Origin: Arthrinium phaeospermum
Lineage: Eukaryota > Ascomycota > Sordariomycetes > Amphisphaeriales > Apiosporaceae
DNA: 64,000 nt
Assembly: GCA_006503535.1 (NCBI GenBank)
Contig: QYRS01000010.1
Span: forward strand, 248,001-312,000
Direction of reading: 5' to 3'
Position numbers and translations under genes: made by a program
In this document: in pieces, positions 46,701 to 58,300 of the stretch
How positions within the stretch are numbered: position 1 is the stretch's first letter
Layout: each line of letters opens with the position of its first letter
Notes under the pieces: model-generated
Database searches by the model: none
What the model was told of the DNA's origin: nothing
What the model saw: only the letters and a program-made list of their open reading frames with translations

Positions 46701-47487
46701 GAACCCGATCTCACTGCATAATTCTGGCACAACTATCGTGACCGTGTCTGCTACCCTGCTTGTCCAATACGACCACGTTGGACCCCAGCCTTTTGAGCAT
46801 CCCCCACACTCTTAATAAGAAACGGACAGCAGGTCGACAGTGAATTACGGATCACCCTTTCATATTCCATTCTCCAGACAGAAAAAAAGTCTCCGACGAG
46901 AGATTGAACAGTCTGACCCATAACCAAGACGGGAGCCGACTCGCGACCCAATTTTGGTCCCAGAACCCAGCCGCAACGCAACTTGAAGCTGCTACTACGG
47001 GCATTCACCGCTCGTCCCCGAGACCGCTGCGAAACAGGTGAGCAGGCCCCTTTTACTCCCCAGCTCTCTTTTGTGCGTCCTCTGTCATATAAATCCTGCA
47101 ATCCAACACCAAAGATTTAGTTGGTTTCTTGAGATTCACCGCGAAAAACGAGACACCCGAAAGCCCCATCTATTGTGTTATTCCCAGCTACCCTCTTTTT
47201 TATAATCTCCGCTCACGATTGACCCTCTTAGCCCGCCCTTGATCCACGGTGACCCATCCACCCCAGATTCGAAGCTGTCGTCGGTAAACCCACTGTTTCC
47301 CGGGGGGCGTATCCTAGTGCTTAGGTTGACCAAAGTAGAAAAGACGACGCAATCGCTCTCATATCCTCCTCCGAATCTCTTCGATCTTAGAGATATAACC
47401 TTCGCTTCGCCGGTACTCTGCGCGTTGTTTTGACCAAATTCTGCTGTCCCGAATTATACTCGACTTAGACATACCTATACTCTCACA
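43747..47487. other. 3.7 kb region without a supportable gene
   Basis: Between the DmpA-like and SDR genes. All open frames are below about 170 codons, overlap in several frames and show no domain, signal peptide or consistent splicing. The last 400 bases, with a CATATAAAT element near 47089 and pyrimidine-rich stretches, suit the promoter and leader of the SDR gene. A non-coding RNA or decayed gene cannot be excluded. Confidence 0.5.
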
Positions 47488-48679
47488 ATGGCCTCCCGAA
47501 GCGCCTTCCGCTTGAGCCGCGTTGCCGCGTCCTTCGTCACTGCTCCCCGATCCAGAGCTGTTCCTATTGCTGCTCGAGCGTTCACGAGCTCAGCAAGTCG
47601 CTTCAGCCGCAGCGATGATGTCCAAGAGACCGAGATCCCTGTCTCCCACTATTCCCCTGACGCAAAGGGCCAAGCTAGTACCACATCGGACCATTATTCC
47701 ATTCCCGTGTCCAGAGAGTCGGCACAGCCCAGCCCGATCGAAACAGGCGCTGAAGATGAAAGTGTCACTCCCCTGACTAGGCAGGTGTACAGCACCATGC
47801 CCCCGACCATGCAGAGGATGTCCCTTATGGACAAACTTGTTGTAGTCACTGGGTAAGCCGCGCTGTTTTCCTAGTTCACCTGGGTTTCCCAGGCGTCCAA
47901 TCTGATCCTTGGTTGACATTGCTGACTTCTCGATCTTTCTTGAATCCAGTGGTGCTCGCGGTCTCGGTAACTACATGGCTCGTGCCTGTGCTGAAGCTGG
48001 TGCAAAGACTTTGGTCATTTTCGACGCCAACCAGGAACTTGGCGACGCTTCGGCTGCGGAGCTGCATGGCAAGACTGGACTTGAAGTCATCTTCTACAAG
48101 GTAGACGTTAGACAGGACAAAGCCATCAATGCCGCCGTCGACGCGGTGACTGAGAGATATGGTGCCCCGGACGTGCTGATCAATTCGGCCGGCATCGCCG
48201 ACTCCAACATCAAGGCCGAGGACTACGACCCGGCCATGTTCCGCCGCCTGATCGACATCAATCTGACAGGCTCCTTCCAAATGGCCCAGGCCGTTGGCAA
48301 AGCCATGAAGAAAGCCAACAAGCCCGGTTCCATTGTGCTCGTCGCATCTATGTCGGGTACAATTGTCAACTACCCACAGGAGCAATCTTGCTACAACGCA
48401 TCCAAGGCTGGTGTAATCCAGCTCGGCAAGTCCCTGGCGGCCGAGTGGGCCAAGCATGGCATTCGCGTCAACTGCATCTCCCCTGGTTACATGGATACGG
48501 CCCTGAACCGTGTACCTGCTCTCGAGGCCCAGAAGAAGATCTGGTGCAGCCTGACGCCTCAGAACCGCCTAGGTGCTGTTGATGACCTCAATGGGCTTGC
48601 TGTATTCCTTGCGTCGGACGCTTCGGCCTTCATGACTGGCTCCAACGTAATCATTGACGGTGGTTACACTTGCTACTAA
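47488..48679 (+). CDS. Mitochondrial-type short-chain dehydrogenase/reductase (polyol type)
   Basis: Two exons, 47488-47852 and 47950-48679 (97-nt intron), giving 364 aa. The first 50 residues (MASRSAFRLSRVAASFV..) are rich in Arg, Ser and Ala and lack acids, as in a mitochondrial presequence; a polar linker follows to about residue 110. The classical SDR fold starts with VVVTGGARGLGNYMA, the TGxxxGxG cofactor loop, completed by the splice. Next come INSAG and the catalytic set Ser257, Tyr270 and Lys274 (SCYNASKAG), then CISPGYMDT. The closest remembered relatives are D-arabinitol 2-dehydrogenase and mannitol/L-xylulose reductase type SDRs. An Asp after the second beta strand (VIFDANQ) suggests NAD preference. 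Substrate assignment is inferred. Confidence 0.88.
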
Positions 48680-50395
48680 ACCAAAAAACACCCGAGGAAA
48701 ATCAACGCCGTTTTACCAGGCTGTGTGTGTGTCAAAGGTTGTATGGAGCCACCATCAGCCGAGAGTTGGGACGTTACATGTAGGCAGTCCCCCCTCTCTT
48801 GCACGTAGCGGCCTTTTGCAGCTGGTTCGCGGCTGTCACACATGGACATACACACAGGCGCAGGCAAATCAGCAACGGCACTCAGCGGCACGCTGCACAT
48901 GTCTCTCCAGTCGACCTCTTGGCAAGACATGCATGCCGCTTCACCACTAAAGCAAGACACACATTTACTGGGATCGGGATGCATCCCGCAAATAGCAAAA
49001 GTCGCAATGCTGCGACAAAGCACAAAAAGTCTTTTTCATTATACCTGATTGGGGTTTTCCGTACCATGCTTTCCCGGCGCGGTAGATCTCGAGGAGGGAT
49101 CGGGGGCCCGGCCCTGGGTGGTTTAGAGGAATACTGGTTGGAGCAGCGCGCTTTATGTTTTCATTTTATCTTTTCGCTTTTCCCAGTCTCTTATCCAATT
49201 TATCTGGTTGCTGGGTTCCCGAGCACTTGGCACGCTGCTTTTTCTTTGGCATATAGTCATCCAAGAACGACTGGAGTAGACTTGAAACAGCCTGTATCAT
49301 AGAAGAGGAGTAAGCTGAGATAACCGGTTCGAACATAAAGAAGAGATGGCGGCCTATGGTCATGAGGGTACGATACGCATTGATAGCCGCATAGAGGGTC
49401 GGCCGGAATGGGCGGGCTGCGTTGACTGCCATTTCCTTCCCCTGAGACGTTGGTGTCTCGGAGGGATGGATAGATAGAGATAGAGAAAAGATGCTGGTCC
49501 CGTTTTCGCTGCCTTGTATCCCTGCACTTGGAGGGAACCAGCTACGAACGTATACTTCGAACGACAAAAAGTTGACGAGCCCAACATCCAGATGCGTATC
49601 GTCCCGTAGGAAGAAGCGGATGGTAAATGTAGCTTTAGAAGGCCAGTATCGAACCAACTAGCTGTATGCTTTTAAATATTTGCGGCCCCTGGAATTGTTG
49701 TTGTATGCCAGGGAAGCGTTTGCTTGCAGTAGTAATAAGTCGCCAGTTTTTCATTCTACATCTCATATGCAATGTGAAGATGGTAATCTGTTGTTACTTG
49801 CCAACCGTAGGGCAATCCTCTTCTCGTTCCATTGTGCTTGAAGCTTTCGTGTTATGTACACTTTGGGCTGGCCAGACCAATCAATCGTGAAAAAGTACTT
49901 CTGAAGGTAAGTCTCGCATGCCCCCCTTTCCTCTCGCTCGCTCGTGCTCTCGGCCACTTTTCTCTTCTCTCGTCCCCAGAGCCCATGCTCCCATGTGTTG
50001 TTATATTTCATGACCATTTCATATCCGGCAGCCATGAGCATAAACAGCTTGAAGAAACAATATCCTTCCGACTTCTTGGGGGGTATATCCAAGAAACGTA
50101 TGTGGCTTCGACGTCGTAGACGTAAATGCTATTGGGAAAGGACATGCGGCTCGACACGCTCATGTCCCAAACTAAGCCAAATGCCAACCCACACAGCCTC
50201 CCATCCCCTATTCCTAACAAGATGGTCCATCCTTCATGCCCTAACTCTATAACACATGGTAATGATGCGGAGTGGATGTTTCGAATCGGGAGTATCTGAA
50301 AAAGAAATCGCAATAGTCGCTATGATACTGAACAATCCAAAACGGATGCTAGTTGATGCTTTGTAATCATGAAGTGACGACACTCGTCTCGTATT
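48680..50395. other. Convergent 3' flanks of the SDR and STE20 genes
   Basis: About 1.7 kb without a supportable gene. A minus-strand frame at 49166-49657 runs 163 codons but begins at a non-ATG codon and resembles nothing I know. Confidence 0.5.
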
Positions 50396-53300
50396 TTAAC
50401 CCTTTCGGCTCTTCTCCTGTTGGCGGGCCTCTCTTGCGGCTCGCACCAGAGGGGATAATGAAGCTAGGTCGACACAGGTCTTCATGAACTCGTGCTGCAA
50501 AGAAACATTAGCCTTAATGCACAATATAAGAAAATCAGTTCGACATACTCGTAACAAGTCGTGCGCACTAGCTCGCTTCTCGGGATCCACCTTGAGGGCG
50601 AAGTAAAGGAAGTCCCGGAATACTGGGGACAGGCTTTGTTCATCCTTGATCTCCGGCGTTCCGTTAGTGGCGATCAGCCAAAGAGCACGAAGCGGCGATT
50701 CGGTCAGATACGGCGGCTCTCCCTCGATCATCTCAATCGCCATGATGCCAAGCGACCAGATATCCACCTTTCTACCATACTCTTTCCTCGTGACCACCTC
50801 AGGAGCCATCCAGTACGGTGTGCCGACCATGGTCGTGCGCTTGTTATGCGCCTCGTTGATCTGGGCACAGAATCCGAAATCGGCTGTTCACTGGGTTAGT
50901 CACTGTCCATTCTGCCATATGCGCCGGACTCGAGATTTCCAAAAGAAAGACTTACTGAGCTTAATGCAGCCCTCCAAGGAGAGCAGGATGTTGTCGGACT
51001 TGATATCGCGGTGGATCACCCCCTTAGAGTGCAAGTGCTGCAGGCCTCGGAGTGTCTCGCGGCACACGGACGCGATTTGGCCTTCGGTCATGATGTTGAA
51101 AGTGACAACGTCAGTCAGACTACCACCCTCCATGTACTCCATGATGACCCACAGCTCTCCGCCGCACAGGTAACTGTCGATAAAGTTGACGATGTTGGGG
51201 TGGGAGCTGTCCTTCATAACCAGAATTTCGTTGATGATCAGATCCTTCTTGGGCTGCTGTTCCAAGTTCATCTGCTTGATAGCGACCAACGCATTCGAGT
51301 TTCGGGTGTTGCCAGTGTATACGCCTCCGGAAGCACCTTGTCCAATTTTAGTGAAGTTACGGTAGATCTCCCGGGGGTCGCCCTCGGAGCAAATTCGTTT
51401 CAGCGCAGCGGCAATGTCGATGGTGTTGCTTTGGCGTGCACGTTGACGAGGGCGCGCCTGAGGATTCGCACCAGGCTGCTGGTGCTGTTGTGGCTGTTGA
51501 GGCTTAGGGGTAGCGCCGTTGGAATCGGGCTGTCGGCCATACTGGGTCTGGGGACTCGGTGGGACGGAGCCCTGAGGCTGCTTATGGCTCGTAGACCGGC
51601 CAAGCTGGCCCTTCATGGCTGCTTGAGCTTGAGCCATGGCTTGCCTCTGTTGCTGTTCCATTAATTGCTGTTGATAAGCTTGTTGCTGAGCCGGCGAGGG
51701 CTGCGACGAGCTAGGCGTATATGGCGAATTGCCGTTGGCATGTGAGTTCGATCTCGATCGCGATCGCATCTCTTCGGGGAGCATAGGGACGCTGTCCTTC
51801 GGAGGGACATAGGCAGATGAGGGCAGCTCATCGGCGCTCTGCGCCATGCCAATTCCGGAGTCCTTTGCTGGGTGCACAGACGATTGCGGCGTGGCTCTCG
51901 TCGACATCGACACAGGGGGCCTCGGGGCAGGTCGGCTAGGCATCATATTGATATCCTTGGCGGGCACGGGGCCGGGGCCCCTGCCGGGAACGGGCGGCGG
52001 TGCTCGGGGGTTTTCAAAGGTGCCTTCATTTGTTACGACTGGGAATCTCGGACTGGCTGGTGGACTGATCAAAGGTGACATACCGGCAGTGTTTGTTGCA
52101 TATATACCGGGAGACATGCCACCCGAACGGCGCAGTTCTGGAGCTCGCACATCGTGGAACTTCTCGAGAACCTGATCCTCGTGGGGCTTCTCCGTCGTCT
52201 CCTTGTAGAAAGTCACAAGGTTCGCAATCATCTGTGGGTTCTCTCTTTGGGCATTCTCGGGGATGCCACTTTCGTTGATGAGGCGTTGCCATTCTTTCGG
52301 GAGGCCCTACAGTTGGATGAGTAAATCGATTCTTGCTTGAGCATGTTGGTGGAAAGGGCGCAAAAGGGGGGAAAGGCGCCACATGACGGATAACGCATTT
52401 TGAGTGACAAATGAAAGCTGGGTTCGGATGAAGAGATGTGAAACCACGGTGTGGAAGGAGTCTCAGCCGGCTTGGTTGACATGACAGTATGAGATAGTAC
52501 AAGAATGTGCTCAGACAAACGGGCGGGATGCCAAACGGGAATAGCTGCAACTGGAGAAACACGCACCGTGAATTGGCCTGTCGAGCTGTCGTATCCGACG
52601 TGTGTGACGTGAACGGGATTCTCTGGTGCTGAGATGACAGGCTTCTTGGGCGACCCCACCAGCGTACTCATGAGACCCGAGAAACCAGACTTTTTCCTCA
52701 AGACGCCAGGCTTGGGCTCTTTCGTCTCGTCCGAATATCTCTTGGGCCCTGTCAATTGACTCTCGCCGATGCGGGCCCCCTGCTGGGCCTTCTCCGACAG
52801 CGACATGGCCATAGGCGAGTCGCGTGAGAAGCTGGTTGAATGACGAAGCTGCGGGCTGGCGTGTCGCGGGTCGGGGCTAGTCTGCGCGTGAATGAGTGGG
52901 GGAGGCGGTGGTCGACGGTTTGATGAATTGGACCCAAACGATTGCTTTGGGGACGTCTTCGTGGACTCGAGATGATTCAGAATCGAGGTGCCGTCGAAAG
53001 GCGCGCCTACCAGTTCCTCGGATGTTTTAGAGCTGAGGGGTTGTAGGTGCGGATCCGACAAACGGTGATGTTTTGGCGACCGCGAGGACTTGTGCGATCG
53101 GCCGTCTAGGAAACCCAGGTAGTTGGTGCTGTGATGGTTGCTTGCCTTGGACGGGCTCAAGATGTGCGCGGCAGCGGTCGCGGCAGCAGAGGAAGACGCG
53201 GAATAATACCCCAGGCCGCTGTTGCTGCTGCCACCACTTGAGTCCTGCTGCTGCTGTGGTTGGAGGCGGTGGTTGTTGTTGTTTGCTGAGGCTTGCCAAT

Positions 53301-53691
53301 CGTAGGCGGCGGGCTTGTGGGATGGCGAAAATGTCGAAGGTAGGAATTCGCCGTTAGCCAAGACGGGTGAAGGGTTGTTGGAGCGTTGCGAGCCGCTACT
53401 GCGAGCGCCGTTGGACAGCGCGCTGGTAAAGGCTGCAGACGACTTGGTGGTGGGCGTTGATCTTTGCGGAGGAGCACTGGGAGTTCGCCTTAGACTGCTA
53501 GAGCTCCGGTTGCTGCTCCCTAGTGAGCGACCATCCGAGGCGATAATGGTGGTGGTCGTAGCAAAGCCAGAGGCTATTGAATGCGAATAATGATGTTGGT
53601 GCTGGGAGTGCGTGCTGTTCGGCTGATATTTGGGGGGAGGTTTCGTGAGTTTACGTCGTTGTTTGGAACTCGAGCTACTCTGACTCTCCAT
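50396..53691 (-). CDS. STE20: p21-activated protein kinase STE20
   Basis: Four exons on the minus strand: 53691-52567, 52306-50956, 50883-50549 and 50494-50396, giving 969 aa. Residues 1-350 are disordered, Ser/Asn/Gln/His-rich. The CRIB domain starts at Ile353 ([16 protein letters not shown]) and continues over a 260-nt intron into [15 protein letters not shown]; it binds GTP-loaded Cdc42/Rac. A second disordered, Pro/Gln-rich part follows. The kinase domain begins around residue 690 with KIGQGASGG (695-703), AIKQMN, then HRDIKSDN, the DFG restored by the third splice (TDFGFC), [12 protein letters not shown] and a C-terminus [10 protein letters not shown]. No PH domain precedes the CRIB, and kinase details ([11 protein letters not shown]) favour Ste20 over Cla4. 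It acts in MAP-kinase, polarity and morphogenesis signalling at the cortex. The frame runs on through intron 1, but the extension is not family-like. Confidence 0.93.
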
Positions 53692-54890
53692 CGCTGGAAC
53701 ACAAGAAACGAAAGGGGAGCAAGAGAGGGTCGACCTAAACGTAGGCCAAACAAAACGAAATGTGTGAGCCGGTTCGATGGTACAGTGCAGTATTGGCGTC
53801 TATGGAACCTTAGACTTTAGTTATGGGGAGGGGTGCGCGAGGGGTGTCAGAAGAAAAGAAACCTGTAGTTGGGACTGGTCTTGACTTGTAACCTGGGGCT
53901 AGCTCCTTTTGTCGATTTAATTCGTCCCTCCTCTGGTATTGATCTCTCGGGTTTTGTTTTGCTCTGCTCGCTCCGTTCCTGTCTCCTGGTTTTTTTTTTC
54001 TTCTTCTTCTCGACCCCTTCTCCTTGTTGTCGCTGCGACCCTACTTCCTGATGGATCGGAAGGGTGGATGAATAATAAGATGGGACTCGGAACGGGACTG
54101 GATGCAGAATGAATCAAGGTTGGGGGCCGTCGCCCGTTTTGAGTCCAGTCTTGCCGGCTAACAAAACAACAAGTACCTAGCAATTGGGTTTTCTTTCCTT
54201 CTGCCTGCCTCCGGGTTATTGTAGATGACTAGGCAGGATGCAGGTAGGGCCAGGTAAAGGTAATCAAGGTACGTTCGTCTGGGTGCTGGCTGCTGCTGGT
54301 TACAGTTGAGTCTAAGGAGGCTCCTAAAGTCTTGGGGCCGCAATTCTAATTTGCTTCCGATGCAGCGAGCGAAAATGGGATACGAAGGAAAAGAAAGAGT
54401 TTTTTTAGTCGAATAGATGAGAGAGTGTGAGTGATGAGTTGGCATGTAGCTAGAGCAATTGAATAAAAGCGAAGTCAAGTGAAGAGATGGGGGAAAACCG
54501 GAGAGGTTTGGTTTGGTTTGATTGCTCTCCGTCGTGTCTTCTCTCTTTCTCGTCCATGCTCTCTCGTCTTCGTCTTCTGGCCTCTCTCTATCTACATACT
54601 GACCTGTACGTGGTTCTCGCTCTGTCCATGTACCTATCTCTCTGTCTAAAGCTTGCCATCCATCCGTGCATCTCCTCCACTGCCACCCATTTCCCAATGG
54701 GATTGGGATTGGAATCGGCACTGGCATTGGGGGAGTTTTCAATACACACCAACGATCATTGTCTGTCTGCCTGTCTTGTCAATTAATCCTGCCCAATTGC
54801 CCGCGAACTGCAGCAGCACCTTTCCATAGCTGCCCATCCCTGGTCGCACATCAATTTCAAGATCTGGTGTCTGGTGGTGGGCGGATGCAT

Positions 54891-54912
54891 GTGGATGTGG
54901 ATGTGGATGTGG
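54891..54912. repeat. GTGGAT hexamer repeat
   Basis: Three full and one partial GTGGAT units in tandem. They lie in the gene-free region upstream of STE20. No function is apparent. Confidence 0.8.
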
Positions 54913-55370
54913 ACTTCAAGGGGGGAGGGGTGGTGGTGGATGGCGGGCGTGGAAGCTTGTGGGCGGTTGACGGGAGTGACCTTGGTTTTTACTTTTTGGT
55001 TACTTGCTGCTCAAGGTTAGGAACGCTCTGATGGGTTGAGTTTGAGCATGAAAGAGGGGCGGCCACCCTTCCCGGGCGACCAGGTCCAAGGGACAGGGAG
55101 AGGGAGGAGATATCTGAGAGACATTCACACACCACATTCGCACTCAAAAAGCTGCCAATTCACCACCTACATCATCCTCTCTAGGAAATATATCACCTAC
55201 ATACAGCTACAGCTACAGTACCCGCCCAGGGTCCATGGGAGATCCGGCCATGTACCCTGGTTGGTGATCGCGTGAACGTACATACATCAGTACATCTCGA
55301 CACACAGTGTAGCCAGTCCGTGTGCAGTCCGTGTGTGACAGTTTCCAAAGGGGGGGCGCAGGTAGCTAAA

Positions 55371-55385
55371 GAGAGAGAGAGAGAG
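55371..55385. repeat. GA dinucleotide repeat
   Basis: Seven and a half GA units, a short microsatellite upstream of STE20. Confidence 0.8.
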
Positions 55386-58300
55386 GCTTGTTAATAAGTC
55401 TGTAAACAACAAAAGCCAGCATTCTACGACGATTCGTTAGCCATCGCATCTCATTTCCCTTCTCTATGTAGATTGTGTAAAGCGGGTTCTAGTGTGTCCG
55501 TCCTGCCGTTTTGAGGGCGCACCGTTGCTCACCAGAGCCTCCTCTTCTGAGCTCCCACGGTACATAACTTAGGCTAGCCATGAAGGATCGACAGACCACT
55601 ATCCACTGACACAACCGTCGCTGTTAGCTGGACTCGCAGGCTTATTAAACATCCGTCCGCGCGCCATGCCACACACCTGCACGGACAGTGTACTGCAATA
55701 ATAAACCAACAACAATACGAGCAGCGCTGAGGAGCGTCCTTGCGCCAGTTGTGCAGATGATTGGCAGGGGCATGTGGGATTCATTATGAAAGGGGCTGTC
55801 CTCTCGATACTGCTCTCCAATATCCTATGTCACAGGCTCCAACTTGCTGCCCGCTTGTTACCAGAAGAAGAAGAAGAAAAAAACAGGCATGCCTAATACG
55901 CATGCCGTGCTGTATGTACTAGCGATAGGTAATATGCTTACCTGGACCAGGTCTGCAGAGTATATCCAGATCCCAGAATCCGGTTCCCCACCAAATCTAC
56001 CAGATGGAGGCTATCTCGTTAGACAACCTTGGAATTCAAGACCACGCACTGTAGCAGTCGTAGTCTCCCGGGGCTAATGATGGTTGGAAAAAGTAGCCGG
56101 CCATGTCGCCATGAGGGTATGCCGAAAGTCACTCTAGCCAGGTTTACTTGTGCTCCGTGGGCACTAGCAGCGATGCTTCATTATGCGATGACGTCCCCCC
56201 CGTCAGAGGTTGTCTTGTTTTCCTGCTCGCCATATGAACTCGCCGCTGGGCTGGGTCTCGCTTGGCCTTGGCCGTGTGGGGGCGTTGCTCAGGCCCTCAG
56301 GCCTCTCTAGCTACAAGGTTGTTTGACCCTATCGATTATGAGGTTTTCTACTCCTTCTTTCACGTCGGTTGTTTCACCGGCGGGAACGAAGTCTACCAGC
56401 CAGCCGTCTGTTAAGACGGCGGCGCGTACGTAGACGGGGAAGTGCTGCATACCATACCCATCCCAATCCCGATTCTGGGGGACGACTCTCTGTGCTTGGT
56501 TTTTTTGGGCACCTGAAAGTGTTGACGTTTAGACTTTCGAGGTGTGCAGTGATGTATGCAAGGAACCATTCATTCAGTGGCACAGCAAAAATCGCCAATG
56601 ATTCCCAATGCAGTCGATTCGTGTCAAGAATCACTTGGCTTCTGGCGTCTCGTCCCTGAAGAAGCAAAATCTCCCGGTCCGGGAACACCTATTTCCCCTA
56701 CCTACGTACTGTCTGACAGTATTTGTGTTCTCTCTCCTTCTATGCTTTTTGGCCTCTCTCTCTTTCAGCTCTTGCCCACTGCCCATCCTCAATCCTTAGT
56801 CCCGATCTGGCTCTGCGTAGCCAAAACGCAATGGCCATCAATCCCATCAACTGGCGTTTCTAAGAGGGGTGGTGATGACACCAACTGTCGAAATGGTCTG
56901 GCGCGCCCGCCAAACTATGGATCTCTACGAGCTGGCTACCTCTCTTCCTGCTACCCTACCCGAGTATTGGCAAACAACCGTAATGTTGCTATATCAGGCT
57001 CATGAATGCAGCCTGACGGTTGTGTAGCCAGAAGTGTAGCCAAGCGAGTGGTGAGGATTCATCATTGGTCGTGTACCAGAAAACACATACGGGAGATTGC
57101 CCGAAACAGTTTGTAATAACGTCTGCTCCGCCCCCCAACGAAGGGATTGGTCACATTCATCGTTAGCAACTCGCAGTCCAAACTCTACAAGAGAAGAAGT
57201 ATATACGTGGGACCCTGTAACCACTTGCAATTGATGGCTTGATAAACACCCGGTCAGTACTATTGACGGACGGATGTCAGAAGGACCCTGAAATCCACGA
57301 CAGTCCCAGTCGCACGTAGCGCGGGACCTGAGCTCGCTAGTACAGGTAGATGCCCAGACCATTTGATAGGTCACATGCATGCTTGGTCTGCTCCGCTCAT
57401 GGGGGGACGGCGATAGGCATTGGAGTCTCTACATGAGAAATCACCCCCGGTACATACTGCCAGCCGCCTGTTCAAAACGAGGAGCGCCAACTCCAACACC
57501 ATCAGCGTTCGACAGGGCAGAATGGGGTGGTCGGCTGCCCCTGCCGTTAAAGGTCTCTCGGGTCTGGGTGAGTCACGGAACCCACGACGCACCGGCGGGC
57601 ACGTCGGCGACCTTTTGTCAGGAACAAGCAAGCTTGGTGAACGTACTGTGTAGAGGGCAAGCAAGGATAGCCTGACAAGCCGCTCATGTTGCAATTCCAT
57701 TCGACTCGATTTGCCGACATTGGAATGAGTTTTCGCCATTGAACTCCTCAAACGGAGAAGTTTTTGAGAGAGAAAAAAAAAGCAAGCTTACGGGGGATAC
57801 CACCCAACACGGAGCTCGCAGGGTCCGGCCGCCACGGCCACCCATCCAGCCTTTCTTTTGGCAGGACCTGTGAGCTGCTGCGTCCCCTTGACTCGAATAG
57901 CAAGTACATGTTTTCTTCACTCGAATGCCCGCCTGGAACTCCATGTCTATTTTCTACAGACGCGGTTCCCAGTGCGAGGTGTCTCACAGTTACGTGTTCA
58001 ATGTGACGCCGATGACAAAAATCCTACGATGTGTCCCTGAGCGTCGGAGCCGAAGTCGTATCGGCGCTTACGTAGTGCGTCCCTGGGTGTCATCCGGATT
58101 TTCAAATTGTCGTCATTTCCACAATCCGATGGGTTCATTGCCCCTCAATATAATCTCAACTCGATTGAGCTGTTTCGTCTAAATCGTCTGTCAACCACTT
58201 TATTTCCACGCGGCGTCCTGCATACAACCTGGAATTCGGACGGGCTTTGGTAGCCCGGCATGTTTGCAAAATCCCGAGAGCATGGATCAGGCCATAAAAA

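Noticed and set aside
49166..49657. 163-codon minus-strand frame
   Set aside because: The frame starts at a TTG codon; from its internal ATGs only a short peptide with no recognisable family remains.
54158..54742. 194-codon minus-strand frame with Pro-Ile repeats upstream of STE20
   Set aside because: Its start is produced by a simple GGATTG-type repeat and the remainder is biased; at most an upstream ORF in the STE20 leader.
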